A DNA stretch of 64,000 bases from Mariniblastus sp. (GTDB taxonomy: Bacteria > Planctomycetota > Planctomycetia > Pirellulales > Pirellulaceae): positions 179,758-243,757 of the forward strand of contig JAKVBF010000009.1 in the NCBI GenBank assembly GCA_022447555.1, given 5' to 3'. This document shows positions 26,523 to 35,117 of this stretch, one piece after another (the first letter of the stretch is position 1; each line of letters begins with the position of its first letter). The notes below the pieces were generated by a model. That model saw only the letters and a program-made list of their open reading frames with translations. It ran no database searches and was not told the origin of the DNA. The translations under genes and the position numbers were made by a program.

Positions 26523-26663
26523 CGTGTTACTAAACCGGATCGAGGCCGGAGACCCGGCCGTGGGGTCTCTAGGATGAGAACTAAGATGCTATCAACCGAC
26601 TCGGAAGGTTCCATCGAGTGATTCATATTGACGGACCAATAGCGTTTTTCTAACGTTCCCAAC

Positions 26664-27866
26664 ATGTTCTCCCGTGCTATCACTTTTAGCGTTCCAATGA
26701 TGGTTCCCATCATTTTCCTCTCGCTGTGTCCCGAGGTTCAAGCTTCAGTTCCTCAGGATGATGGATTGTCTCGCACTTCGGCCACTCACTTAATTTTAAA
26801 AAATGGTCAGGTCGTTCAGGGACAGATCAGTCGCGATGCCAATTCGGTATACATACAGACGGCCGGCGGCAGTCGCGTTGTGTTTCCTGTTGAAAAAGTA
26901 GAGTTCGTGTGTGGCTCGATGAATGAGGCTTATTGGCAGAAGAACGCTCGCGTCAAAGCAAGCGATACCGAGGGTCACGTCCATTTATTCCATTGGTGCA
27001 TGAAACAAGGGATGCTCAAAGAAGCCGAAAATCAAATCGACTTGTTGGTGGCTATGGACATCAAAGCAAGCCATTTGGAATACTTGAATCGTCAACTACT
27101 GGTCGCCTTGGGACAGCAGCAGCGGCTACAGAAGCGGCGGCTGGTAAAACAGAGGTCGGAAGAGGCAAAATCGCTGGCCCAACCCCCCGAGGCGACGGGC
27201 GATGGGGTGAAGCTGGCTGGCTACGAAGTGAGTTCAGCAAACTCGGTGGAAATTAAGCGGCTCAGTGATCTGAAACAAATTGAAGCAGCGGCGGATAGTT
27301 TGCCAAAAATGTCTGTGGGTATATTTAAACGAAAAATAGAACCCATGTTGGTGCGAAACTGTTATCGATGCCACTCGAGTGAAGACACGGAAGTGATGCC
27401 GCTCATGCGCCTGGGGAAGAATCAGGTGATTCCCAAAAGGTTTAGCCAACGAAACCTTTTTAATGTGCTCAAATACACAGATTTGAATGAGCCTTTAGCA
27501 AGCCGTCTGTTTGCGGCTGCGGTCAGTCCACACGCAGACTTGGCGTCGCCAATCCTTAAGAAAGACTCGGTTCAATACGTTAATTTAGGCAACTGGTTGA
27601 TCCAAATAAGCTCGCGACCCAATGCGATGCACATCGCGCCTGATTTTAAGCAAATGGCTGACTTGCCCAGATCGGAGCCAAACGATTTACCTGACTCGGT
27701 GATCGCACCGGTGGCCTCATCAATCAACGTAGACCAAGGTGAAAATGTTCCAAGTATCCCCCAATTGCAGGAATCAACCATTAATAAAAAGGCCGTGTTC
27801 GATCCCTTTGACGCCGACGTTTTCAATCGCAAACACTTGCGGGCAAAAAAAGAGCAGGACGAATGA
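26664..27866 (+). CDS. Secreted protein with CYRCH haem-type motif
   Basis: A 400-residue exported protein. Residues 1-28 are a signal peptide ending near VQASVPQ. An N-terminal beta-rich segment (residues about 42-80, LILKNGQVVQGQISR to VEKVEF) looks like a small SH3/Sm-like domain. Residues 233-237 read CYRCH, a c-type haem attachment motif of the kind found in planctomycete cytochrome-like domains. A helical segment follows (LFNVLKYTDLNEPLASRLFAAA). The C-terminal 60 residues are Asp/Pro-rich. It may be a small c-type cytochrome, but a second haem ligand cannot be identified. The last codons overlap the terminator of the opposite gene. Confidence 0.65.
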   Translation: MFSRAITFSVPMMVPIIFLSLCPEVQASVPQDDGLSRTSATHLILKNGQVVQGQISRDANSVYIQTAGGSRVVFPVEKVEFVCGSMNEAYWQKNARVKASDTEGHVHLFHWCMKQGMLKEAENQIDLLVAMDIKASHLEYLNRQLLVALGQQQRLQKRRLVKQRSEEAKSLAQPPEATGDGVKLAGYEVSSANSVEIKRLSDLKQIEAAADSLPKMSVGIFKRKIEPMLVRNCYRCHSSEDTEVMPLMRLGKNQVIPKRFSQRNLFNVLKYTDLNEPLASRLFAAAVSPHADLASPILKKDSVQYVNLGNWLIQISSRPNAMHIAPDFKQMADLPRSEPNDLPDSVIAPVASSINVDQGENVPSIPQLQESTINKKAVFDPFDADVFNRKHLRAKKEQDE

Positions 27867-27877
27867 AGCCCTGCTCT
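27851..27877 (-). terminator. Terminator of S46 peptidase gene inside the opposite gene's 3' end
   Basis: Arms AGAGCAGG and CCTGCTCT form a perfect eight-base stem. On the minus strand it is followed by a run of T, the usual terminator form. It lies 33 bases past the S46 stop codon and overlaps the last codons of the plus-strand gene. Confidence 0.7.
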
Positions 27878-27909
27878 TAGATGAGAACGCCGTCGTTTTA
27901 CACTGTTTT

Positions 27910-29949
27910 TTATTTACCGAGTTGGTCCGCGATGTGGGTTGCGTCGTATACGTTTTTCAAAGCTTCTCGAATAGCACTACTGTGCACGCTTACTGATCGC
28001 CCCTGTTTGTCACTGTAGACGTAATCGCCGATCAGTGATTGGATATTCCCGTCAAAAATCAGTCCGACCAACTCCAAATCTTTGTTGACGACTGGACTTC
28101 CGGAGTTCCCGCCGATGATATCAGCGGTGCAGACGAAATTAAAAGGTGTCTCTGGATCAAATTTGCCTGAGGCGTCTCGCCAACTTTTGGGTAGGTCGTA
28201 GTCGGCTTGGCCGGCATGAGCTTTTTCATGAGCGAAGGCACCACCCATATCCGTAAAGGGTGGAATCGACGTGCCGTTTTCAACATATCCCTTCACAGGG
28301 CCGTAAGAGAGCCGAAGCGTGAAGGTGGCGTCGGGGTAGGTTGAGGTACCCTGGGTGGCGAAAAGAGCTTCGGAAATCTGTGCGTAAGCTTGCCGTTCCA
28401 CTTCCGCTAGTTCCTCCGATTTCTTCCGGTCTTCGCGGACCGTCGAGTCGAGTGATTTGGCTAGAAGTATCATGGGGTCTTTGGAATTTTCTGTTCCCTC
28501 TTTCGCGAGTCGTTTACGAAAGTCAACGTCTATTAATTGCGTTCCATCAACCAACTGAGCAGCCCGATCCAGAGGGTTTTGGCCTTGCAGTATTTGCTGG
28601 CATAGCGGATCGTCCGCGCCTCGGATTTCAAGCATTCTCGCGATTAAATCTCCCAAAATGGCTTGTTCGAGTTCAGGATAAATTGGGGCGGATGAAAAAA
28701 GTTGTTGTTCTAGCGAAGCCCGAGCTGAATCACGAAATTCTGCGAGCCGCTGCTCCGATGGTTTTTTATCCTCTTCAGACATCTGAACCAGTGTCTGGGC
28801 AATGTTAAACAAACGCGTATTCAATGAGATGCCTGTCCCCAGTCTCTCTGCTTTCTTTTTTTGGACCTCGGCAATTTGCTCCCAGGCCCCTGCATAGGGT
28901 TGAAGTTTAGGATCTGATTTTACCCGCTTTAGAATTTCCACTTCTTCTTGCTTCTTTGTTGCCATGATGGCGGGATCTTGAAGTCCTTGCAGCATTCCCA
29001 TTCTGGCTTTCCTTGCGTTTTGGAATCCAAACAAGCCATCCCTTGCAATCCTCGCGCTTTCAGTGCTGTTCAAACCGAACTGCTGCAACAAGATTTCCCG
29101 CCGTCGAATGAAATCCAGAACGTAAGGTAAGTAATGATCTCGCTCGAACTCCAGTGCCGCTACCGTGTAAATTCGGCTGGTGCTGCCCGGGTTGCCAGAG
29201 ACGAAGACCAACTCTTCATCTTGGGGTCCATTTTCGGACCATTCCAGAAAGTGCTTGATTTCGGCCGGTTTGCCGTTTTCATAAACACGGAACAAACAGG
29301 CGTCCAAGCAGTAGCGGGGATATTCGAAATTGTCCGCATCACCTCCAAAAAAGGCGATCGCGGATTCCGGAGCCCAAACAAGGCGAACGTCCGTGTATTT
29401 TTTATATTGGTACAAGTGGTATCGCCCGCCGCCGTAAAGGGTGACGACGTCACTCCTGAGCCCCGATTGATCCGTGGCCGTTTGTTCAATTTTTGAAATG
29501 GCAGCGCGTCTCGCAATGGCGGCTTCTCCGGGCGTCATATTACCTTTGACCGCCTGCTTCACTTTGTCTGTTACGTCAGTGATTTGTATTAATTGATTCA
29601 GCTCTAGATCGGGCGCTTTCAGTTCATCGGCAAGATTTTTTGCCAAAAATCCATCATCGTAATAATTATTTTCCTTGGTTGACAGCTTGTTCAAGGTGTC
29701 GGATCCGACGTGGTGATTGGTTAACACCAACCCATTGCTAGAGACGAAGGAGGCCGAGCCACCTACGTTGAATCGGACAGACGATTTCATCAAGTGATCT
29801 TGCCATGCAGGAGTGGGTTCAAAGCCGTATTTGGTTTTGAACTGATCCAGAGGTAGCCCGTTGAAGAGCCACATGCCTTCATCAGCGGGTAAGAATCCAC
29901 AAATGGAAAAAATTGCGAGGCAAAAGCATGAAATGGTTGTTTTGGTCAT
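27910..29949 (-). CDS. S46-family serine dipeptidyl-peptidase
   Basis: A 679-residue secreted peptidase of the S46 family (DPP7/DPP11 type), which removes dipeptides from the N-terminus of peptides. Signal peptide residues 1-23 end at PADEG. The catalytic His is in LTNHHVG, the Asp is probably in GGDADNFEYPR, and the Ser is in GGNSGSP near the C-terminus. Length fits the family. Peptide use of this kind is common in planctomycetes that degrade protein-rich particles. It is followed by a terminator and has its own promoter region upstream. Confidence 0.92.
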   Translation of the reverse strand: MTKTTISCFCLAIFSICGFLPADEGMWLFNGLPLDQFKTKYGFEPTPAWQDHLMKSSVRFNVGGSASFVSSNGLVLTNHHVGSDTLNKLSTKENNYYDDGFLAKNLADELKAPDLELNQLIQITDVTDKVKQAVKGNMTPGEAAIARRAAISKIEQTATDQSGLRSDVVTLYGGGRYHLYQYKKYTDVRLVWAPESAIAFFGGDADNFEYPRYCLDACLFRVYENGKPAEIKHFLEWSENGPQDEELVFVSGNPGSTSRIYTVAALEFERDHYLPYVLDFIRRREILLQQFGLNSTESARIARDGLFGFQNARKARMGMLQGLQDPAIMATKKQEEVEILKRVKSDPKLQPYAGAWEQIAEVQKKKAERLGTGISLNTRLFNIAQTLVQMSEEDKKPSEQRLAEFRDSARASLEQQLFSSAPIYPELEQAILGDLIARMLEIRGADDPLCQQILQGQNPLDRAAQLVDGTQLIDVDFRKRLAKEGTENSKDPMILLAKSLDSTVREDRKKSEELAEVERQAYAQISEALFATQGTSTYPDATFTLRLSYGPVKGYVENGTSIPPFTDMGGAFAHEKAHAGQADYDLPKSWRDASGKFDPETPFNFVCTADIIGGNSGSPVVNKDLELVGLIFDGNIQSLIGDYVYSDKQGRSVSVHSSAIREALKNVYDATHIADQLGK

Positions 29950-29973
29950 CGAACTCTCAAACTAAAGGCGGCA

Positions 29974-30010
29974 ACAAAAAAAGCGTTGACCGATTACGTC
30001 GATCAACGCA
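29974..30010 (-). terminator. Terminator after PQQ-propeller gene (minus strand)
   Basis: On the minus strand GCGTTGATC and GGTCAACGC pair and are followed by TTTTTTTG. It lies about 80 bases after the stop codon at 30092 and separates it from the S46 gene. Confidence 0.75.
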
Positions 30011-30091
30011 TTTGAGTTTACCGAGAGTTTATCTGGGTCGCAACCAATCCATGGGACGGTGGCAAGAGGTTTGCCGTCGCCCTAGGGTCAG

Positions 30092-31381
30092 TTATTTGGA
30101 TTCAGACCATTTGTAGGCTGTAATACCGTTGAGATCCCGAACAAATACTTGATCGCCTCGGACAGCAAGATGGGCCCATGTGTCGTCGGCGACCTTTCGT
30201 GTGTCGATCACTTCAAATGAATCTGAGTTTGCGTCGATCAACATCAAATCTCCTCGCTGTTCCAGTGCAAGGATTTGTTTGCCATTTGAAATCAGGCTGC
30301 TGTATTTGCCAAATGGCTTGGACCTCCACGTCTCCTTGCCGTTTTTAAGATCAAAGCAAGCAAAACGTTGGTTCTTTAAATGGATGTAGGCGTGGCCGTC
30401 GACAATAACGGGTGACGTCATGTAGCCTTGCGCCGGGAGATTCCATCGGGGCGTTACATTGAAGGCGTCACTCGGACCGCTGACACCAAGGAGTTGTGTG
30501 GTACCCCCGTAGGTGCTCACGAAAACCGCATCATCGAAAACGGTGGGCGTCAGTATGTTCATTCCACGGAATGATTTGATAGGTTGTTGCCAAAGGACCG
30601 CGCCATTTTCGGGGTCTACGCCAGCTAATTCGGTACGAGTCTGAACTAACATCTGGCGTTGGCCCCCAATGGTCGCCATGTAGGGGGAGGAGAAAGCACT
30701 GCCATTCATTCCACCTCCATCATCCAGACTTCGCCAAATTAATTTCCCTGTTTTTTTGTTGATCTTGCAGAGTGCTCCGCCTGCTTGAACGTAGAGCGCT
30801 TCACCGTCGATTAATGGTGAGCAGACGAATCCAAACGTCGGCACCGAGGATCCGGTCTCTTTTGGAAAATCAATCTTCCAAACGATCTCGCCGTTTTTAG
30901 CATTCAGACAGACCAGCACGTCTCGAATTCCAGCGACGTAGAGGTAGCCGTCATCAAACGCCGGTGTGGCCCGGATCCATGATCCATTGGAAGCCGCGAA
31001 AAAGGGGACGCTCATAGAACCTTCCCACTTTTGAGACCATTGCACCTCCCCCGTGTTTCGATCGAGAGCTGTAACCACTTCAAACTTTTTGTCTTTGGTT
31101 TCGGTCACAAAAACTTGGTCGCCAACAACGATCGGGCCGGAATAGCTTGGTCCCATTTTGACGGACCAGATTTTCTTGAGGGTTTCCGCATCAAGGCTTG
31201 ATGGCCAGACTGCTTTGATGTTGCCATCGCGATTAGGACCCCGCCATTGATTCCATTCTTGAACATCTTGACTCGTGTCCGTTGCCTTTGTGTTGTCATC
31301 GTCGCACTTGACGATACCCGGGTGCCAGCTGGCTCCGATGAACGCTACTAGCGTTATGGCATAAAAGAATTTAGATTTCAT
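30092..31381 (-). CDS. Secreted PQQ-like (BamB-type) beta-propeller protein
   Basis: A 429-residue exported propeller. A signal peptide (MKSKFFYAITLVAFIGAS) begins at ATG 31381, with AAGGA upstream; an earlier start at 31435 would overlap the regulator gene and is less likely. Repeated WRGP and blade motifs such as VVTALDRNTGEVQWSQ, LVCLNAKNGEIVWKIDF and ACFDLKNGKETWRS show PQQ-like WD-type repeats. BamB itself helps assemble outer-membrane proteins, but most planctomycete homologues have no known role. It probably acts in the periplasm. It is followed by a terminator. Confidence 0.8.
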   Translation of the reverse strand: MKSKFFYAITLVAFIGASWHPGIVKCDDDNTKATDTSQDVQEWNQWRGPNRDGNIKAVWPSSLDAETLKKIWSVKMGPSYSGPIVVGDQVFVTETKDKKFEVVTALDRNTGEVQWSQKWEGSMSVPFFAASNGSWIRATPAFDDGYLYVAGIRDVLVCLNAKNGEIVWKIDFPKETGSSVPTFGFVCSPLIDGEALYVQAGGALCKINKKTGKLIWRSLDDGGGMNGSAFSSPYMATIGGQRQMLVQTRTELAGVDPENGAVLWQQPIKSFRGMNILTPTVFDDAVFVSTYGGTTQLLGVSGPSDAFNVTPRWNLPAQGYMTSPVIVDGHAYIHLKNQRFACFDLKNGKETWRSKPFGKYSSLISNGKQILALEQRGDLMLIDANSDSFEVIDTRKVADDTWAHLAVRGDQVFVRDLNGITAYKWSESK

Positions 31382-31415
31382 TTTTGGATCCTTACGGTTT
31401 GACGAAAACTCCATG

Positions 31416-32294
31416 TCAGGAATTCGTAGTGACAATTGTGATTGTTTTTAAAAAGGCTGCAAGTTGTCGTGTGTTCTCACAAAAAACAACCTGAGGAATC
31501 AGGTTTTTGACTTGTTGCGAAATCGCTTCCCCCGAGACAACCAGACCGGTTTTGGCAGGAAGGTTTCGGTGAAAATGAATGAGACCGCCGCAACTGTCCC
31601 CCAAGCAGGAGGATGCCGAGATACTGATCCAGAACAAATTGGGTCGGTAACGCTCAGCGGCGCGACTCAGGGTGTCAAAGGGAAGGCCGCAGCCTAGGTG
31701 AGTCGGTTTCCAACCCTGGCTTTGGAAAAGGATTTCTGTCAATCGGGCAGTCAAGGGATGATTGTCACCGGTTGCGGTGCCCCCCACGGATGTCATCGCA
31801 TTGGCAGGAGGTTGGGGTATCAGAGTTTGTAGGTCTCGTAACAGAGCCAAGCAGACCTCAATGGCTAGGCTTTCTTGATAATCTTCGATCTGACCTTGTT
31901 TTCTCAGCTTGCGAATCTCTTGTAGCCCACGAATGATGACCCGGTCAAAAAGCTGGCATAAGGGCTGACCCGTTATGAAGGGGCCGACGATCAGTTGACT
32001 AGCGGCCTCCTGATCACCTTGGATGACGCTTTCGACCCAAGGATTTACTAGATTGTTAAGATCAGTGTTTTTCGAAGATTCGCCGTCGGGTAAACCAAGA
32101 AGCTCGGGACGCGATAGTTGCTGGCCGGTTTTGCGGACAAAAGAGACCACGTCCGACTTGGAAAGCTTGCGGTGTCCGCCAACGGTTTTTGAAACGGGAA
32201 TCACCCCTTTATCACACCATCGTTTTAATGAGGACTCGCTCACCCCAATGGCAAGGGCGACCTGTTTCGGCGATAAAAAATGGGTAGTTTCCAT
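31416..32294 (-). CDS. MerR-type regulator with cobalamin-domain-like C-terminus
   Basis: A 292-residue regulator. Residues 1-58 form a MerR-type winged helix-turn-helix (LSPKQVALAIGVSESSLKRW and TVGGHRKLSKSDVV). The rest resembles the cobalamin-binding part of CarH/LitR. The lower-ligand-type motif is TGDNHPL with His179. The cap-helix residues of light-sensing CarH are not seen: the Trp of the cap is replaced and the Glu-His pair reads Glu-Ser (YQESLAIE). B12 binding is therefore plausible but its photoreceptor use is doubtful. It is divergent from the DUF393-to-CFA operon, with a 209-base shared region carrying tandem repeats, so control of that operon is likely. Confidence 0.75.
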   Translation of the reverse strand: METTHFLSPKQVALAIGVSESSLKRWCDKGVIPVSKTVGGHRKLSKSDVVSFVRKTGQQLSRPELLGLPDGESSKNTDLNNLVNPWVESVIQGDQEAASQLIVGPFITGQPLCQLFDRVIIRGLQEIRKLRKQGQIEDYQESLAIEVCLALLRDLQTLIPQPPANAMTSVGGTATGDNHPLTARLTEILFQSQGWKPTHLGCGLPFDTLSRAAERYRPNLFWISISASSCLGDSCGGLIHFHRNLPAKTGLVVSGEAISQQVKNLIPQVVFCENTRQLAAFLKTITIVTTNS

Positions 32295-32315
32295 GAACTC
32301 TTTGAATCAAAACGT

Positions 32316-32351
32316 TGAACGATCTGAACGATTTGGACGTTTTGGAATACG
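32316..32351. promoter_or_regulatory. Four tandem 9-bp repeats, candidate operator
   Basis: Units TGAACGATC, TGAACGATT, TGGACGTTT and TGGAATACG run head to tail from 32316, with consensus TGRACGWTY in the first three. They sit in the 209-base region between the divergent regulator and DUF393 genes, 22 bases before the regulator start codon. MerR/CarH proteins bind direct repeats, so this is a plausible operator. Confidence 0.45.
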
Positions 32352-32503
32352 AGTGAGAGATACTCATGGACTCGAAAAAACAAAAAAAACCTTAAATTTT
32401 ATTTATTTTGCGCCCTTCGGCAGATCGGACTCGAATACCGATATCAACCAAATGGACGTTTTGTTAATTATCCAGGGCCCCTGTCAACGACTTAGGACCT
32501 TTC

Positions 32504-32989
32504 ATGAACGTACCCGCCCCACCCGAATTTGAAGTATTTTTTGACCAACAGTGCCCGATGTGTCGCCGGGAAATTGATATGGTCCGCCGCAAAGATAAAC
32601 ACAATAGATTAAAATTGACAGATATTTCCTCCCCTCAATTTTCGCAAGGCGCCCAATCTCCCACTCTCGAGACTTTAATGAGGTCCATCCATGGAAGATT
32701 CCTGAGCGGTCCCAGAAAGAATGAGTGGGTGCAGGGGGTCGAAGTTTTTCGCGAGATCTACTCGCGGCTTGGCTTTGGCGGTCTGGTCTCAATCAGTCGC
32801 TGGCCACTTTTGCGATCACTTTTGGCCGCCGGTTACAAGGTCTTCGCCTACATTCGATACCTGACGGCTGTTCGCCGTATTCGACGAGATGGTGGCGGCG
32901 ACGGCTCTGACTGTACACCTGAACACTGTTCAAATTTTCCGGCAGATGATAAAAAAATGCCTCAGGAATCTGAACGGAGCCGTGTGTGA
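32504..32989 (+). CDS. DUF393 (DCC-family) thiol-disulfide-like protein
   Basis: A 161-residue DUF393 protein, the DCC family. The conserved start FEVFFDQQCPMCRREID has a CxxC motif, Cys20 and Cys23, typical of thioredoxin-like proteins of this group, which are predicted thiol-disulfide oxidoreductases. A helix-rich segment and a hydrophobic stretch (LLRSLLAAGYKVFAY) follow. AGGA stands upstream of ATG 32504. It is the first gene of a five-gene operon and overlaps the next by four bases. Its partner or substrate is unknown, but it recurs next to amine-oxidase and CFA genes in lipid-modification loci. Confidence 0.8.
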   Translation: MNVPAPPEFEVFFDQQCPMCRREIDMVRRKDKHNRLKLTDISSPQFSQGAQSPTLETLMRSIHGRFLSGPRKNEWVQGVEVFREIYSRLGFGGLVSISRWPLLRSLLAAGYKVFAYIRYLTAVRRIRRDGGGDGSDCTPEHCSNFPADDKKMPQESERSRV

Positions 32990-34251
32990 AAGTTGCTATT
33001 ATTGGAGCTGGGATTTCAGGTTTGGTCACCGCTCGACAACTGACTGCCGATCACCAAGTAACGGTCTTTGAGGCGAATCATTACGTTGGCGGCCACACCA
33101 ACACCATTACGGTTGAAGAGGAGGGGCGGGAGTTCGGCGTGGATACGGGGTTCATCGTTTTCAACGACCGTACCTATCCTCGATTGATTGCCTTATTAGA
33201 CCAACTGGGCGTGGCCTCACAGAAAACGGAGATGAGCTTCAGTGTGAAATGTGAAGCCACGGGGCTCGAATATCGGGGCGCTGATTTGAACGGCCTTTTT
33301 GCCCAGCGTCGCAATCTGCTCAGGCCTCAATTTCTACGCCTTTTATACGACCTGTTGCGGCTGAAGAAAGCCGCCGAGCCCCTTCTGGCGTCAGATGATG
33401 AGACGGAGACAGTTGGGGAATTTCTGAAACGTAAGCGATTCTCGCAGCAGTTTATCGATCAGTATTTTTTGCCGATGGGCGCGGCCATTTGGTCCTGCCC
33501 ATTCGATCGGTTTAATGAATTCCCGATGCGATTCATCGCGGAGTTTTATCAGAACCATGGCTTACTGGGGGTCACGGACCGTCCGCAATGGCGCGTGATT
33601 TGTGGCGGTTCTCGTGAGTACGTCCCAAAATTGATTGCTGGATTTGAGGATCGGATTCATCTGAATTCACCGGTGACCGGATTTAATCGAACCGTCGGTG
33701 GAGTTCAGTTGACGGTCAAGGGTGAGGCACAGAGCTTCGACCACGTGGTTTTCGCTTGTCATAGCGATCAAGCCCTAACAATCCTTGGTGATGCGGCCAC
33801 CGCTTTGGAGCGAGAGGTGTTATCTGCTTTTCCCTATGAGAAAAATACCGCGATTTTGCATCGACAGCCCGACGTGATGCCCGAAAATAAACGGGCCTGG
33901 GCGGCTTGGAATTATTTCCGGCCGAATAACGATTCCGGAAAAGCGACGGTCACTTACAATATGAACATCTTGCAATCGCTCGATACTAAGGAAACTTATT
34001 GCGTTACGTTAAATGACGAGGACCGTATTCGTTCGGAAAATGTCATTCGGCAGTTTGTTTATCATCATCCCACATTTGACTTGCGGCGGCGGGCGATGCA
34101 ACAAAGACAACCCGAACTCATTAACCACCATCATGCGTCTTATTGCGGGGCTTACTGGGGTAATGGATTCCATGAAGACGGTGTCCGCAGCGGTCAAGCA
34201 GTCAGCCAAGCCCTGAGTGATGAAATGGGATGTGAGGTGACTAAAGCGTGA
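32986..34251 (+). CDS. FAD-dependent amine-oxidase-like oxidoreductase
   Basis: A 421-residue FAD flavoprotein. The Rossmann dinucleotide motif is VAIIGAGISGL at the very N-terminus, and VFEANHYVGGHTNTI follows as the second FAD motif. The C-terminus ends with the SGQAVSQAL segment that closes the FAD fold. The start is GTG, overlapping the preceding stop as GTGA, which points to translational coupling. Family members of this kind sit next to DUF1365 and CFA synthase genes, and a role in oxidising or desaturating fatty acyl chains has been proposed for such loci. That link comes from general knowledge and is not shown here. Confidence 0.85.
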   Translation: MKVAIIGAGISGLVTARQLTADHQVTVFEANHYVGGHTNTITVEEEGREFGVDTGFIVFNDRTYPRLIALLDQLGVASQKTEMSFSVKCEATGLEYRGADLNGLFAQRRNLLRPQFLRLLYDLLRLKKAAEPLLASDDETETVGEFLKRKRFSQQFIDQYFLPMGAAIWSCPFDRFNEFPMRFIAEFYQNHGLLGVTDRPQWRVICGGSREYVPKLIAGFEDRIHLNSPVTGFNRTVGGVQLTVKGEAQSFDHVVFACHSDQALTILGDAATALEREVLSAFPYEKNTAILHRQPDVMPENKRAWAAWNYFRPNNDSGKATVTYNMNILQSLDTKETYCVTLNDEDRIRSENVIRQFVYHHPTFDLRRRAMQQRQPELINHHHASYCGAYWGNGFHEDGVRSGQAVSQALSDEMGCEVTKA

Positions 34252-35117
34252 GCGTTAGTTCCATTTATCGAGGACACGTGCGTCACGAGCGCTGGAAGCC
34301 GGCAGGGAATCGGTTTACCTACTCGATGTACATGATGTACCTTGATCTGGACGAAGTCGATCGCGTCTTTCGAGGTCGCTGGTTGTGGTCCGCTCATAGA
34401 ATGGCATTTGCGAGGTTTCAGGCTTTGGATCACCTTCGTATCGTTCGAAACGAACGGCAAGCGTCTAACGCGGTCGGGATGGATGGGGATTTAAGAGAGC
34501 TATTGTTGGAAGTTCTGAGGGAAAAGGGTGTGGCCGCGCCGATTGGTAAAATTGGTTTGTTAACGCAACTTCGATACCTCGGGTTTACTATGAATCCGGT
34601 CAGCTTTTTCTATTGCTACGACGCTCGAAATGATTCCCTGGCAGCTGTGGTTGCAGAGGTGAACAATACACCTTGGGGTGAGCAACATATCTATGTGATT
34701 CAGGGTGGCGAACCTTCCAAGTGGGTCGGAGTGGACGGTCTGGCCAAGGAGTTTCATGTATCGCCATTCTTACCGATGGAGATGACTTACGACATGAAAT
34801 TTTCGCGGCCCGGGAAGCGCCTGGGGGTCAGGATCGAAAATTTCCAGGATGCCGAGCGAGCATTGAGCGTCGTGATGAACATGAAACGCGAGCCGATTAC
34901 CGGTTTCAATCTAGCGCGGTGTCTTGTCCAATACCCATTGATCAGTTTTAAGATTGCTGCAGCGATCTATTGGCAGGCATTAAAGCTCTACTTAAAGGGT
35001 TGTCGTTTTTTCCCTCATCCCGACAAAGAAGAGGGAACGACAAAAAAACATGATAGGGTCTTGGACAGGGAGTCCAAGCCGAAAAAGAAACGCGATACAA
35101 TCTTGGTGAAACAATGA
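34248..35117 (+). CDS. DUF1365 protein
   Basis: A 289-residue DUF1365 protein. The family start SSIYRGHVRHERWKPAGNRF is clear, and LRYLGFTMNPVSFFYCYD and VVAEVNNTPWGEQHIYV are conserved core segments. The biochemical role is not established. DUF1365 proteins commonly lie between an amine oxidase and a CFA synthase. GTG 34248 overlaps the previous stop by four bases. The C-terminal 30 residues are Lys/Glu-rich. Confidence 0.85.
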   Translation: MSVSSIYRGHVRHERWKPAGNRFTYSMYMMYLDLDEVDRVFRGRWLWSAHRMAFARFQALDHLRIVRNERQASNAVGMDGDLRELLLEVLREKGVAAPIGKIGLLTQLRYLGFTMNPVSFFYCYDARNDSLAAVVAEVNNTPWGEQHIYVIQGGEPSKWVGVDGLAKEFHVSPFLPMEMTYDMKFSRPGKRLGVRIENFQDAERALSVVMNMKREPITGFNLARCLVQYPLISFKIAAAIYWQALKLYLKGCRFFPHPDKEEGTTKKHDRVLDRESKPKKKRDTILVKQ

